Assembly: GCF_937958065.1 (NCBI RefSeq)
Contig: NZ_CALFXI010000001.1
Coordinates: forward strand, 39,801-103,800
DNA: 64,000 nucleotides
Reading direction: 5' to 3'
From: an uncultured Steroidobacter sp.
Lineage (GTDB): Bacteria > Pseudomonadota > Gammaproteobacteria > Steroidobacterales > Steroidobacteraceae
This document shows positions 49,077 through 58,210 of the stretch, in pieces. A program made the position numbers and the translations under genes. Each line of letters opens with the position of its first letter. The stretch's first letter is position 1. Below the pieces are notes generated by a model, which was not told the DNA's origin, did not search any database, and saw only the letters and a list, made by a program, of their open reading frames with translations.

Positions 49077-49409
49077 CTAGGCGCTTTTCAGGGTGCCCTT
49101 CGGGAGCTCCTGGGACACCGCGTGACGCTGCACTTTGATGTTGACGCCGGGAGCGATCTCGAGAGTCACGAACTGCTCGCTCACCTCGGTGATCTTGCCG
49201 AGGATGCCGCCGCTGGTGACGACCTCGGCGCCGACCCCCAGGGCCGCCACCATGGCGCGATGCTCCTTGGCCCGCTTGGTTTGCGGACGGATGAGCAGGA
49301 AGTAGAAGACGATGAAAATCAGCACCAGCGGCAGGAATTGCATGAGCGCGTTGGGCTGGGCCGGGGCGCCGGTCGCCTGTGCGGCAGCGGTGGAAATTAA
49401 CCAGTCCAT
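49077..49409 (-). CDS. yajC: Sec translocon accessory protein YajC
   Basis: 110 residues with one transmembrane helix (QFLPLVLIFIVFYFLLIRPQ) and the family motif RPQTKRAKEHRAM, VVTSGGILGKI. The ATG at 49409 gives the usual short N-terminus (MDWLISTAAAQA); the longer frame to 49559 is not needed. It starts the yajC–secD–secF operon. Confidence 0.95.
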   Translation of the reverse strand: MDWLISTAAAQATGAPAQPNALMQFLPLVLIFIVFYFLLIRPQTKRAKEHRAMVAALGVGAEVVTSGGILGKITEVSEQFVTLEIAPGVNIKVQRHAVSQELPKGTLKSA

Positions 49410-49655
49410 CTTGTAATGCCCCCGAAAAACTACGAAAAAACTGAGGAAGAACCCCGAAAGGACGAGACCAACAGCTCTGCCGGCACAAGCATGCGCGCGC
49501 CCGGCAACCGCCGGGGTCGGCAAAGAGCGGCGCATTATACACACCCCCCTTCGGGCCACTATCCAGCTCCTGTGGCCCCGGGCGCGAGGCCCCTGCCGGC
49601 CGGAAGACTGCCGTACACTGTCGGTCCCCTTCGGCTATGAGGCTGATTCGGCTAC

Positions 49656-50945
49656 ATGCTTTCCCGCGATGTCCTGATCCTGCTGCTCCTGATCCTGTTG
49701 AACGGATTCTTCGCGCTGTCGGAAATGGCCCTGGTGGCCGCGAAGAAGGTTCGTCTACAGGCGGCGGCGGAACAGGGTCGCTCCGGGGCCCGCTCGGCCC
49801 TGGCGCTGATGGAAGATCCCACCACGCTGCTGTCGGCCATTCAGATCGGCATCACCGTCATTTCGTTCGCCACCGGCATCTACAGCACCAACGTATTCGC
49901 CGACCCGCTCGCCGAGCAGCTGGTGGGCTTCGGCCTGCCGGCCGAGTTCGCCAAGGAAGTGGCCACCGTCGTGGTGGTGCTGATCGTCACCTTCGTATCG
50001 CTGATCCTGGGCGAGCTCATGCCCAAGCGGGTCGCGCTGCTGCATGCCGAATCGCTCGCCACGGCCGTCGCCCCGCCGATGCGCCTGTTCGCGACGATCA
50101 TGGTGCCGTTCGTGTGGTTGTTGCGGGTCACGGTGAACCGGTTGCTCAAGTTGCTGCCGGTTTCGTCCGCGCCGCAGGCGGCGGTGACCGAAGACGACGT
50201 GCGCGCCCTGGTCGCCGAAGGCACGAGCGCCGGCGTGTTCCTGGCTTCCGAACGTCGCCTGCTCGAAGGCGTGCTGGCGCTCGCCGATCGCAAGGTCGGC
50301 TCCATCATGATTCCGCGCCAGGATGTGATCTGGCTGGATATCGAAGAGCCCATCGAGGTGCTGTGGCAGCGGGCCAAGGAAAGCGGTCACGCGCGCTTCC
50401 TGGTGGCGCGCGAGCGATTCGACAACCTGCTCGGCATGATCACGCTCGCCGACCTGAGCGAGGCGCTGCACCGGGGCGAGCTGAATCCGGAGAAGGACCT
50501 GGATCCGCCCCTGCACATTCCCGATTCGATCTCGGTCCTGCAGCTGCTCGATCAGTTCCAGCGCTCCAGCACGCACCTGGCCGTGGTCACCGACGAATAC
50601 GGCGAGATCGAAGGCATCACCACGCCCATCGACATCCTCAAGGCGATTGCCGGCGAGCTGCCCGATCTGGGCAGTCGCGAGCGCGCCGAATACGTGCAGC
50701 GCGACGACGGTTCGTGGCTGGTCGACGGGCACATGCCCATCGAAGAGTTACAGCAGCGCCTGGGACGGCGCGACATGGGCGGGCGCGACTATCACACCGT
50801 CGCGGGCTTCGTGCTCGCGCGCCTCGGCCGCATTCCCAAAGCGGGCGACACGCTCACCTGGCGCGATCTGAAGATCGAGATCATGGACATGGACGGCGTG
50901 CGCATCGACAAGATCCTGCTGCGCAAGCAGACCGCGGGGACTTAG
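49656..50945 (+). CDS. CNNM/CBS/CorC_HlyC-domain membrane protein (hemolysin-family, metal transport)
   Basis: 429 residues. The N-terminal CNNM domain has three to four helices (LLLILLNGFFALSEMALVAA, GELMPKR). Two CBS domains (about 205–330, with IMIPRQDVIWLD and GEIEGITTPIDIL) and a C-terminal CorC_HlyC domain follow. Such proteins are implicated in magnesium/cobalt efflux; the hemolysin name is historical. Its stop overlaps the stop of the convergent PerM-like gene by 3 bases. Confidence 0.92.
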   Translation: MLSRDVLILLLLILLNGFFALSEMALVAAKKVRLQAAAEQGRSGARSALALMEDPTTLLSAIQIGITVISFATGIYSTNVFADPLAEQLVGFGLPAEFAKEVATVVVVLIVTFVSLILGELMPKRVALLHAESLATAVAPPMRLFATIMVPFVWLLRVTVNRLLKLLPVSSAPQAAVTEDDVRALVAEGTSAGVFLASERRLLEGVLALADRKVGSIMIPRQDVIWLDIEEPIEVLWQRAKESGHARFLVARERFDNLLGMITLADLSEALHRGELNPEKDLDPPLHIPDSISVLQLLDQFQRSSTHLAVVTDEYGEIEGITTPIDILKAIAGELPDLGSRERAEYVQRDDGSWLVDGHMPIEELQQRLGRRDMGGRDYHTVAGFVLARLGRIPKAGDTLTWRDLKIEIMDMDGVRIDKILLRKQTAGT

Positions 50946-52069
50946 GGAGTCCCCGTCTTCTTCTTGACCGAGATCGGGGTCGTGCCATCGGTCGAGACGA
51001 TGGCGATGTCTTCCTTGGTGGAATGCTCTTCCAGCCACTCGCGCCAGATCGCCAGCGACACCGCCAGCAGCACCGGACCGATGAACAGGCCGACCAGGCC
51101 GAACGCGAGCACGCCGCCGAGCACGCCGAACACGACCAGCAGGAACGGCATGCGCGTCGCATTGGAAATCACCAGCGGGCGCACGATGTTGTCCACCCAG
51201 CTCACCAGGATCAGGCCCCACAGGATCAGGCCGATCCCGTTGACCAGGTCCCCGCGCACCAGCGCCCAGGTCGCAAGCCCGCCCCACACCATGGGCGCAC
51301 CGAATGGAATCAGCGCGATGATCACCGTGACCGCGCCCAACAGCACCGGCGCTTCGACACCGAAGATCCAGTAGCCGATACCGGCCACGACACCCTGAGC
51401 GAGCGCGCCCAGCATCAACGCATACACCACCGCCTGTGTAGTGAACCCAGCCGCATCGATGTAGTCATGCACGCGCGGGCCCAATATTCCTTCCAGCACC
51501 GCCCGCGCTTCGCGCATCAAGCGCGGTCCATCGCGCAACAGGAAGTACATGGAGAACACGGCGAAGAACAGTTTCGCGATATTGCGTCCGGCACCGCCGA
51601 TCAGCCGCGACACTTCCACCGATGACTGCTCCATCATGAGCATCACCTGACCCCGCAGCGCCTTCGGATCGGCGGCGATCTGATTCAGGACCTCCTGCGC
51701 GTGCGCGCCGACATAGGGCAAGTCGCGAATGGCCTGCGGCAACACCGGTTTGGTGGCCAGGAATTCCTGGATCTCGGTATACGCCGCAACGGCTTCCACC
51801 CGCAGCATCAGAATCAGCCAGACCAGCGGCACGACGATGATGACGGTCACCAGCACGGTGGAGATCAGCGATGCCACCGAGCTGCGACTGCCGCACAGCT
51901 TCAGGATCCGCAGATGCAACGGCCAGGCGACGTACGCGAGGATGGCGCCCCAGATCAGCGGCACGATGAACGGCTGCAGCACCGTGAAGGTGAGCAGCAG
52001 AATGCCCAGGATCAGACCTGCGACCAGCAGGCGGCGGAACCAAGGCGCGGTGGGCAGATCGGCAAGCAT
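50942..52069 (-). CDS. AI-2E/PerM family transporter
   Basis: 375 residues from an ATG at 52069. It has about eight transmembrane helices with a central soluble segment; FAVFSMYFLLRDGPRLMREA, LGALAQGVVAGIGYWIFGVE and PFGAPMVWGG are typical of the family. Proposed roles include permease or antiporter activity; the AI-2 link is from TqsA only. An in-frame start at 52138 exists but overlaps tgt. Confidence 0.88.
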   Translation of the reverse strand: MLADLPTAPWFRRLLVAGLILGILLLTFTVLQPFIVPLIWGAILAYVAWPLHLRILKLCGSRSSVASLISTVLVTVIIVVPLVWLILMLRVEAVAAYTEIQEFLATKPVLPQAIRDLPYVGAHAQEVLNQIAADPKALRGQVMLMMEQSSVEVSRLIGGAGRNIAKLFFAVFSMYFLLRDGPRLMREARAVLEGILGPRVHDYIDAAGFTTQAVVYALMLGALAQGVVAGIGYWIFGVEAPVLLGAVTVIIALIPFGAPMVWGGLATWALVRGDLVNGIGLILWGLILVSWVDNIVRPLVISNATRMPFLLVVFGVLGGVLAFGLVGLFIGPVLLAVSLAIWREWLEEHSTKEDIAIVSTDGTTPISVKKKTGTP

Positions 52070-52103
52070 GTGGGAAGCGGCTAGCTCAAGCGTGGTTGTC
52101 GCG

Positions 52104-53228
52104 TCAGTCGCTGGCGTCGCTTCGCGACCGCCGCGCATGGAAATCCGCGGCGAAGGCTTCGAAGCGATGCTCCTCGATGGCTGTTCGCATGGACTGCATC
52201 AAGGACAGATAGAAGTGCAGATTATGAATGCTGCCGAGGCGCGCGGCCAGAATTTCCCCACAGCGGTCCAGGTGTCGCAAATAGGCACGGCTGTAATTCA
52301 TGCAGGTGTAACACGAGCAGGCCTCGTCCAGCGGCCCGGTGTCGGTCTCGTAGCGGGCATTGCGAATCCGCACCACCCCCGTGCTGGTGAACAAGTGACC
52401 GTTGCGGGCGTTGCGCGTCGGCATCACACAATCGAACATGTCGACGCCCCGGCGCACCGCTTCGACCAGATCTTCGGGCGTGCCGACGCCCATCAGATAG
52501 CGCGGCCGATCCTTGGGCAGATGCGGAGTGATGCCATCGAGCATGCGTTCCCGCTCCTCTTTCGGCTCGCCCACCGCCAGTCCGCCGATGGCATAGCCGT
52601 CGAAACCGATCTGCTGCAGGCCCGCCGCCGATTCCTGACGCAGTGCTGTGTACATTCCGCCCTGGACGATGCCGAACAAGGCGTTGGGATTTTCGAGTCG
52701 ATCGAACTCGGCGCGACTGCGCAGCGCCCAGCGCAACGACAGCTCCATCGAGCGGCGCGCCTCCTGCTCCGTCGCCGGATACGGCGTGCATTCATCGAAA
52801 ATCATCACCACATCCGAGTCCAGGTCCTTCTGCACCTGCATGGAGCGCTCGGGCGTGAGCATCACCGCATCGCCATTCACGGGCGAACGGAAATTCACGC
52901 CCTCCTCGGTGATCTTGCGCATGGTCGCGAGACTGAACACCTGAAAGCCGCCGGAGTCGGTGAGAATCGGCTTGTCCCAATGCATGAACCGATGCAGCCC
53001 CTGGTGCGCACGAATCACGGGCATGCCCGGACGCAACATCAGGTGGAAGGTGTTGCCGAGCACGATCTGCGCGCCCATGCCGACGAGCTCTTCCGGCGTC
53101 ATCGCTTTCACGGTGCCGTAGGTGCCGACCGGCATGAAAATGGGCGTCTCGACCACGCCGCGAGGAAACGTCAAACGTCCGCGACGCGCGCCGCCATCCG
53201 TCGTGATCAATTCGAACTGCATTGCCAT
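52104..53228 (-). CDS. tgt: queuine tRNA-ribosyltransferase
   Basis: 374 residues. It exchanges guanine-34 for preQ1 in tRNAs with GUN anticodons. GGARRGRLTFPRGVVETPIFMP opens the barrel; the catalytic Asp is in LTDSGGFQVFSL and the second in MFDCVMPTRNARNG; zinc ligands CSCYTCMNYSRAYLRH are intact. It lies just after queA (3-base gap). Confidence 0.98.
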   Translation of the reverse strand: MAMQFELITTDGGARRGRLTFPRGVVETPIFMPVGTYGTVKAMTPEELVGMGAQIVLGNTFHLMLRPGMPVIRAHQGLHRFMHWDKPILTDSGGFQVFSLATMRKITEEGVNFRSPVNGDAVMLTPERSMQVQKDLDSDVVMIFDECTPYPATEQEARRSMELSLRWALRSRAEFDRLENPNALFGIVQGGMYTALRQESAAGLQQIGFDGYAIGGLAVGEPKEERERMLDGITPHLPKDRPRYLMGVGTPEDLVEAVRRGVDMFDCVMPTRNARNGHLFTSTGVVRIRNARYETDTGPLDEACSCYTCMNYSRAYLRHLDRCGEILAARLGSIHNLHFYLSLMQSMRTAIEEHRFEAFAADFHARRSRSDASD

Positions 53229-53231
53229 GAA

Positions 53232-54248
53232 CTAACGACGCTCCAGAAACATCGCGTCACCGTAGCTGAAGAAACGATAGCGCTGCGCGACCGCGTGACG
53301 GTACGCGGCCATCACTTGATCGAAGCCGCCGAATGCGCAGACCAGCATCAGTAAGGTCGATTCGGGCAAATGAAAGTTGGTCAGCAACGCATCGATGACC
53401 TGGAACCGATAGCCCGGCGTGATGAACAGACGCGTGTCGCCCTCGTAAGGCTGGAGCGCTCCGTTTTGCGCCGCTGACTCGAGCGAGCGCACGACGGTCG
53501 TTCCCACCGCGATCACGCGACCGCCGCGCGCCTTCGTCGCAGCGATTGCACCACACGCTTCGGCGCTCACGCTGATTCGCTCGGCATGCATGCGATGCTG
53601 CTGCAGATCATCGACGCGAACGTTTTGAAAGGTGCCGGCACCGACATGCAATGTCACAAACGTCGACTCGACGCCCCTGGCCTTGCAACGAGCGAGCGTC
53701 TGTTCGTCGAAATGCAGCCCGGCGGTGGGCGCCGCGACCGCGCCCGGCTCACGCGCGTACACGGTCTGGTAGCGAGTCGCATCTTCGAGCTCGGCGTTTC
53801 GATCTATATAGGGCGGCAATGGCATCGAGCCATACTGCTGAAAGAACGCGAGCGGCTCGGCGCTCAGCTGCAACTCGAACAGATCGTCGTGGCGCTTCAC
53901 GAAACGCGCTTCGACTCCGCCGGGCAGCGCCACGGGCGCTTCGGCCCGCAGCGGCTTGCTCGCATGCACATGCGCAAGGATGCAATTTCCGTCGAGCACG
54001 CGCTCGAGCAGGATTTCCACCTGCCCGCCCGTAGGCTTCACCCCATGCACGCGCGCGGGAATCACCCGCGTGTCGTTGAAAACCAGCAGGTCCCCGGCCC
54101 GCAGCAGGTCGGGAAAGTCGGTAAAGCGCAGATCCTGAAGCGGCCCGGCCAGTGGGATGTGCAGCAGCCGCCCTCCTGCCCGTTCGACGGGAGGATGCTG
54201 GGCAATCAGTTCGACCGGGAGGTCATAAGCAAAGTCGGTGCGCCGCAT
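53232..54248 (-). CDS. queA: S-adenosylmethionine:tRNA ribosyltransferase-isomerase
   Basis: 338 residues. MRRTDFAYDLPVELIAQHPP is the conserved N-terminus and fixes the start at 54248; NDTRVIPARVHG, PTAGLHFDEQTLARCKARG and YRFQVIDALLTNFHLPESTL are QueA signatures. It makes epoxyqueuosine from preQ1-tRNA, downstream of Tgt in the pathway. Confidence 0.98.
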   Translation of the reverse strand: MRRTDFAYDLPVELIAQHPPVERAGGRLLHIPLAGPLQDLRFTDFPDLLRAGDLLVFNDTRVIPARVHGVKPTGGQVEILLERVLDGNCILAHVHASKPLRAEAPVALPGGVEARFVKRHDDLFELQLSAEPLAFFQQYGSMPLPPYIDRNAELEDATRYQTVYAREPGAVAAPTAGLHFDEQTLARCKARGVESTFVTLHVGAGTFQNVRVDDLQQHRMHAERISVSAEACGAIAATKARGGRVIAVGTTVVRSLESAAQNGALQPYEGDTRLFITPGYRFQVIDALLTNFHLPESTLLMLVCAFGGFDQVMAAYRHAVAQRYRFFSYGDAMFLERR

Positions 54249-54338
54249 GGGGCGCGCACGGTAGCAGAAGACGGCCACCGACGCTGATGCGTCGGTGGCC
54301 TGATTGGGGCACAGCGCCTGGCCCCGAGGGGGTTGGAG

Positions 54339-55415
54339 TTATGCCGGGTCGTCGACGATGCTGATCACCCGCCCCGACGCACCCGGCGGAGGCGGCGGCA
54401 ATGGCGCGGCCATCGGGCCGCCCGGGCCCGGCCCGATCATGATGTCTTCGCTCGGACCGTCCAGGTGCTGATGGAAGATGAAGGGTCCGGTACGCCCGGC
54501 GGCCGGTTCGTCCGGGATGGTGATGTCGAACGACATCTTCTTTTTCTGGCGCAGCACATTCAGCTTCAGCTTCTCGCCGGCCTGATACGACCCCAGGATC
54601 CGGAAGGCATGCGCCGGATTCGCCGGCGTGCGTCCGTCGATATCGACGATCACATCGCCGTCCTCCAGCTTCAGACGACTGTCCGCGGGCGCACGCACCA
54701 CGAGCAACCCTTTCTCGGTGCCGAAGTATTGGCCGAGCTTGGGCGTCAGCGGCACCAGTTCCGCGGAGCCGAACACCCCCACCGCGCGCATCGCGGCGAC
54801 CGCTCCCACTGCGAAACCCGGTGCGTTCGCGAATTTTCCGCGCACCGCGACCGGCGGCATCGCGAACACCCGATCCGGCGCCTGCGGCGTCACGGACGCC
54901 GTAGCGACTTTGTTGTCGCGGCGATAGCGCACTTGTACCTTCTCTCCCGGCTTCACGTCGCCCAGTTCCTTGAGCAGCACTTCTCGGGCCGTCAGGTCAT
55001 CGGTGCGCTTCAGCTGCTTGTCACCAATGGCGAGCAACACGTCCCCTGCCTTCAGCCCCGCGCGGTCGGCGGCGCCACCCGGACTGACGCTTACGATCGC
55101 GACGCCCTCGGCTTGCTCCTCGCCGCGCGGGCCGAGGTTGATGCCCAACATGGCGCGAGGCGGCCCGAACGGCAGCGCACGCCGAATCTGCGGCACCGTG
55201 TACTCCGACATCGACATGCTGAGCTCCGCTACTTCACGTGCAGCGGCGTCCAGCCGCAGCCGCGCATCTTCGAGTTTCTTCTCGATCTCCGCCTGCGATT
55301 CCTCGGGTGTTTTCGTAACTTCCGCCGCCGTCACCGATGCCGTCGCAACGGCCGCTGCAATCGCCACGAATGCGGCGCGAACCTTGCTCGTCGGAAGCAA
55401 TGACCTGGTCGCCAT
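54339..55415 (-). CDS. periplasmic PDZ-domain protein of the ECF sigma operon
   Basis: 358 residues with a signal peptide (about 1–30). Residues 30–70 form a charged helix. Two PDZ domains follow: about 90–180 (LGINLGPRGEEQAEGVAIVS, ADRAGLKAGDVLLAIGDKQL) and about 225–320 (GLLVVRAPADSRLKLEDGDV). The end is Gly/Pro-rich. No protease domain is present, so it is a peptide-binding adaptor. An ATG at 55415 has GAGG before it. It follows the sigma and anti-sigma genes on the same strand and may sense misfolded envelope proteins for that system (inference). Confidence 0.85.
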   Translation of the reverse strand: MATRSLLPTSKVRAAFVAIAAAVATASVTAAEVTKTPEESQAEIEKKLEDARLRLDAAAREVAELSMSMSEYTVPQIRRALPFGPPRAMLGINLGPRGEEQAEGVAIVSVSPGGAADRAGLKAGDVLLAIGDKQLKRTDDLTAREVLLKELGDVKPGEKVQVRYRRDNKVATASVTPQAPDRVFAMPPVAVRGKFANAPGFAVGAVAAMRAVGVFGSAELVPLTPKLGQYFGTEKGLLVVRAPADSRLKLEDGDVIVDIDGRTPANPAHAFRILGSYQAGEKLKLNVLRQKKKMSFDITIPDEPAAGRTGPFIFHQHLDGPSEDIMIGPGPGGPMAAPLPPPPPGASGRVISIVDDPA

Positions 55416-55432
55416 AACCTCGTACTCCCAAA

Positions 55433-56062
55433 TTAAAACCAGAGTGCGCCGGCCTCGGCGTAGCGCACCTTCACCAGCGAATCCATCAACTCCACGCGCT
55501 CGCGCCACAGCTGACGCGACTGCTCCTCGGTCAGGTCCGTCTCGGGCGCGTTGGACAGCTGGAAATCCAGCCATTGAATGCGTTGCTCGATCGTGTCGAG
55601 GGTCGCGGCCGTCGAGACGCGCTCGATCCGCGGCCGCTCCGGCAACTTCTGCAACAGCTCTTCGAGCTGCTGTGATTGCGCGACCAATTCAGCGACGCGC
55701 GGGACGATTTGCGGCAACGGTGCTTCAACCTTCGCGAGACCACTCGCGGGGGCGCGGCGCCGATCGAAATGGCCGGCAACCACCGTGATCACAGTCAACG
55801 TCACCGCCGCCACGGCTGCCGCCGCGAGGCCCAGCTTGCGCAGACGAATGCCGTGATTGCGTTCCGGTGCGGTTTCGCGGATCCGTTCCCAATCGATTTC
55901 TGGCGAATCGATCGGCGGCAACGCCCGCATCTCCTCGCGCAGTGCCCCGAGCCGCTGCAACTCCGCGGAACAGATCGGGCACTCCCTCACATGCTCCGCT
56001 ACCTCCGCGGCAACCGGCTCGTCATCGCGAATACTCAACAAGTGCTCGATACGTGCGTGCAT
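55433..56062 (-). CDS. zinc-finger anti-sigma factor
   Basis: 209 residues. The N-terminus has the ZAS signature His-x3-Cys-x2-Cys in AEHVRECPICSAELQ, followed by a transmembrane helix (about 79–96) and a periplasmic part with helices. The start at 56062 lies inside the end of the sigma gene (28-base overlap), the usual coupling of sigma and anti-sigma genes. It most probably holds the ECF sigma factor inactive at the membrane. Confidence 0.85.
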   Translation of the reverse strand: MHARIEHLLSIRDDEPVAAEVAEHVRECPICSAELQRLGALREEMRALPPIDSPEIDWERIRETAPERNHGIRLRKLGLAAAAVAAVTLTVITVVAGHFDRRRAPASGLAKVEAPLPQIVPRVAELVAQSQQLEELLQKLPERPRIERVSTAATLDTIEQRIQWLDFQLSNAPETDLTEEQSRQLWRERVELMDSLVKVRYAEAGALWF

Positions 56063-56637
56063 GACGTTGATCCCGCCGGTTGCTCCAGCAGCTCGCGCAT
56101 ACGGGCATGCGCCCGCGCCAGCTGCGACTTCGAAAAACTCGCCGTGCGTCCTAGCAGGCGTCCAATCTCCGCGTGTGTGTAACCTTCTACATCGTGCAGC
56201 CACACCACACTGCGCGTGAGCGCAGGCAGCATGGCCAGAGCACGTTCCACATCAGCACTCGCCAACGCCTGCGCGTCCGGATGCGAGGCCCCATCCAGCA
56301 GCACCACCGGCGCCGTGGATTCGTCGTCGCTATCCAGGTACAGCAGACTGCGGTGCCACGGTGAACGCAGGTACATCAAGCACTTGCTCACCGCGATGCT
56401 GCGCACCCACCCGCCGAACGCCCCCTCGCCGGTGTACGCGCCGATGTTCCGCAGCACCTCGACGAAGGTCTCCTGGAACAGCTCGTCGGCAATGGCCGTG
56501 CGGACGACCAGGCGCCGGATCAGGGTATAGATGGGCCGGCGGCAGGCGCGATAAATGGCCTCATGGGCCCGCGGCTCGCCCGCCTGGGCAGCCCGAACCA
56601 CTTCAGCGGCGACCTCGATACCCTGAAAGTGCGACAT
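56035..56637 (-). CDS. ECF-family RNA polymerase sigma factor
   Basis: 200 residues. Region 2 (HEAIYRACRRPIYTLIRRLV, ELFQETFVEVLRNIGAYTGE, FGGWVRSIAVSKCLMYLR) and region 4 (DVERALAMLPALTRSVVWLH, GYTHAEIGRLLGRTASFSKS) are intact. It is first in an operon with an anti-sigma factor and a PDZ protein, so an envelope-stress role is likely. It reads away from the tRNA gene, with the two promoters back to back. Confidence 0.93.
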   Translation of the reverse strand: MSHFQGIEVAAEVVRAAQAGEPRAHEAIYRACRRPIYTLIRRLVVRTAIADELFQETFVEVLRNIGAYTGEGAFGGWVRSIAVSKCLMYLRSPWHRSLLYLDSDDESTAPVVLLDGASHPDAQALASADVERALAMLPALTRSVVWLHDVEGYTHAEIGRLLGRTASFSKSQLARAHARMRELLEQPAGSTSCTHVSSTC

Positions 56638-56685
56638 CGCGAGGTTTGATGCGGCTGCGGGCCAAAAGGTCGCAAAAAAAAGTCG

Positions 56686-56716
56686 TTGTGGCCGGCCAAC
56701 GACATTCCGCTATAAT
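56686..56716 (+). promoter_or_regulatory. promoter of tRNA-Leu
   Basis: A perfect TATAAT -10 box at 56711–56716 lies 21 bases before the tRNA; a TTGTGG at 56686–56691 is the best -35 candidate, with 19 bases between them, slightly longer than ideal. Confidence 0.65.
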
Positions 56717-56737
56717 CGCCGCCCTTCGCTCCCCGTT

Positions 56738-56824
56738 GCCGGCGTGGCGGAACTGGTAGACGCAGCGGACTCAAAATCCGCCGCCCTTAAAAGCGTGTGG
56801 GTTCGATTCCCTCCGCCGGCACCA
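56738..56824 (+). tRNA. tRNA-Leu, anticodon CAA
   Basis: 87 bases with CCA encoded. Acceptor stem GCCGGCG/CGCCGGC, D-arm, anticodon stem GCGGA/TCCGC with loop CTCAAAA (anticodon CAA, reads UUG), a long class II variable arm, and TTCGATT in the T loop. The 3' half is the likely attachment site of the integrase gene that follows. Confidence 0.97.
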
Positions 56825-56871
56825 TCTCTACATCCGAGAGCGTCCAGTAAAGTCCTCTCACTCCCACTCCG

Positions 56872-56893
56872 GCCTAGTTTTCTAGGCGTTTTT
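56872..56893 (+). terminator. rho-independent terminator after tRNA-Leu
   Basis: GCCTAG/CTAGGC stem with a TTTT loop followed by GTTTTT, 48 bases after the tRNA end. It may be native or brought in by the integrated element. Confidence 0.75.
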
Positions 56894-56935
56894 GTTCCAC
56901 CACGTTCTTCGGTTGTCCAAGGACAGCCTAGCACG

Positions 56936-56990
56936 CACGGGGGTAACTCTGGGAGTAACTCTAGGACTCGCCGCCCACACGGGGGTAACT
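56936..56990 (+). repeat. direct repeats upstream of the integrase (candidate arm-type sites)
   Basis: CACGGGGGTAACT occurs at 56936–56948 and again at 56978–56990, 42 bases apart (four helical turns). An imperfect copy of the core, GGGAGTAACT, lies at 56951–56960. The position, just before a tyrosine integrase gene and after its tRNA target, fits integrase or excisionase arm-binding sites. Confidence 0.5.
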
Positions 56991-56995
56991 GGACG

Positions 56996-58210
56996 ATGGC
57001 ACTGACAGAGCTTGAGATTCGCGCGGCGAAAGCCGTGGAAAAGCCGTTGAAGTTGTTCGACGGCGGCGGGCTGTATTTGCTTGTTACCCCCAGCGGCGGG
57101 CGGTGGTGGCGGTTGAAGTATCGCTACGAGGGGAAGGAGCGCGGCATATCTCTCGGCGTGTATCCGGACGTTTCGCTAAAGCGCGCCCGGATCTGCCGCG
57201 ATGATGCTCGACGCCTGATCGCTGAAGGAATTGACCCTAGTGCGCGTCGGCAGGCGGACAAGAACGCTCGGGATGTCACATTCAAAGTCGTCGCCGACGA
57301 ATGGCTGGAGCTACAAGCGAAGAAGCTCGCACCAGTAACGCTGAGCAAAGCGCGATGGATGATCACCGAGTTCGTCGTACCCCACATCGGATCGCGGGCG
57401 ATCCATAAGATCACACCAGCGGAGGTTTTGGCGGCGTTGCGTCCGATTGAAGCTCGCGGCAAACACGAGACGGCACATCGAACGAGACAATACGTTGGGC
57501 AAATCTTTCGGTACGCAGTGGCGACGAGTCGAGCCGAGCGAGATATCACGGCCGATCTGCGCGGCGCGCTCACACCCACCACGACCAAGAATCACGCAGC
57601 TATCACCGATCCCGCGGCAATTGGAGCGCTACTGAGAGCTATTGATGGCTACTGCGGCCAGCCAGTGACGCATGCGGCTCTGAAACTCGCACCACTCGTA
57701 TTCGTACGCCCCGGCGAACTGCGGCAGGCGGAATGGACTGAAATAAACTTTGATGCGGCGGAGTGGCGCATTCCGGGCGAGCGCATGAAGATGGGCGAAC
57801 TGCACGTCGTACCGTTGGCGACACAAGCAATAGAAATCCTGCAAGGCATGCTGCCGCTGACCGGAAGAAGCCGGTTCGTATTCCCATCCTTGCGGACGAA
57901 TGATCGGCCGATGTCTGAGAACACGATTAATGGCGCTCTACGCCGACTTGGTTATGGGTCTGACGAGATGACTGGCCATGGTTTCCGGGCAATGGCATCC
58001 ACCTGCTTGAATGAGCAGGGCTGGCACCCTGACCTAATCGAGCTGCAACTCGCCCACGCGGAGCGCAACAAGGTTCGCGCGGCGTACAACCGCGCAACGC
58101 GGCTCCCCGAGAGAAAGCAGATGATGCAGGTATGGGCGGATTACCTCGACACACTGCGCGGCGCCGACAAAGGCTCCAGAACCTACGAAGCCTCGCGGCA
58201 TGCGGACTGA
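56996..58210 (+). CDS. P4-type tyrosine site-specific integrase
   Basis: 404 residues. The N-terminal DUF4102 arm-binding domain (MALTELEIRAAKAVEKPLKL, GLYLLVTPSGGRWWRLKYR) is typical of P4-like island integrases. The core has catalytic Arg238 (FVRPGELRQAEW), Lys265, His328-x-x-Arg331 (GHGFRAM), His354 and Tyr364 (AAYNRATRL). The ATG at 56996 follows the repeats; the reading frame is open back into the tRNA, but that part is not conserved. It should recombine the element into the 3' end of the adjacent tRNA-Leu. Confidence 0.95.
   Translation: MALTELEIRAAKAVEKPLKLFDGGGLYLLVTPSGGRWWRLKYRYEGKERGISLGVYPDVSLKRARICRDDARRLIAEGIDPSARRQADKNARDVTFKVVADEWLELQAKKLAPVTLSKARWMITEFVVPHIGSRAIHKITPAEVLAALRPIEARGKHETAHRTRQYVGQIFRYAVATSRAERDITADLRGALTPTTTKNHAAITDPAAIGALLRAIDGYCGQPVTHAALKLAPLVFVRPGELRQAEWTEINFDAAEWRIPGERMKMGELHVVPLATQAIEILQGMLPLTGRSRFVFPSLRTNDRPMSENTINGALRRLGYGSDEMTGHGFRAMASTCLNEQGWHPDLIELQLAHAERNKVRAAYNRATRLPERKQMMQVWADYLDTLRGADKGSRTYEASRHAD

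Noticed and set aside
56744..56995. Upstream extension of the integrase frame into the tRNA gene
   Set aside because: It would translate the tRNA, its terminator and the direct repeats; the conserved integrase N-terminus begins at 56996.
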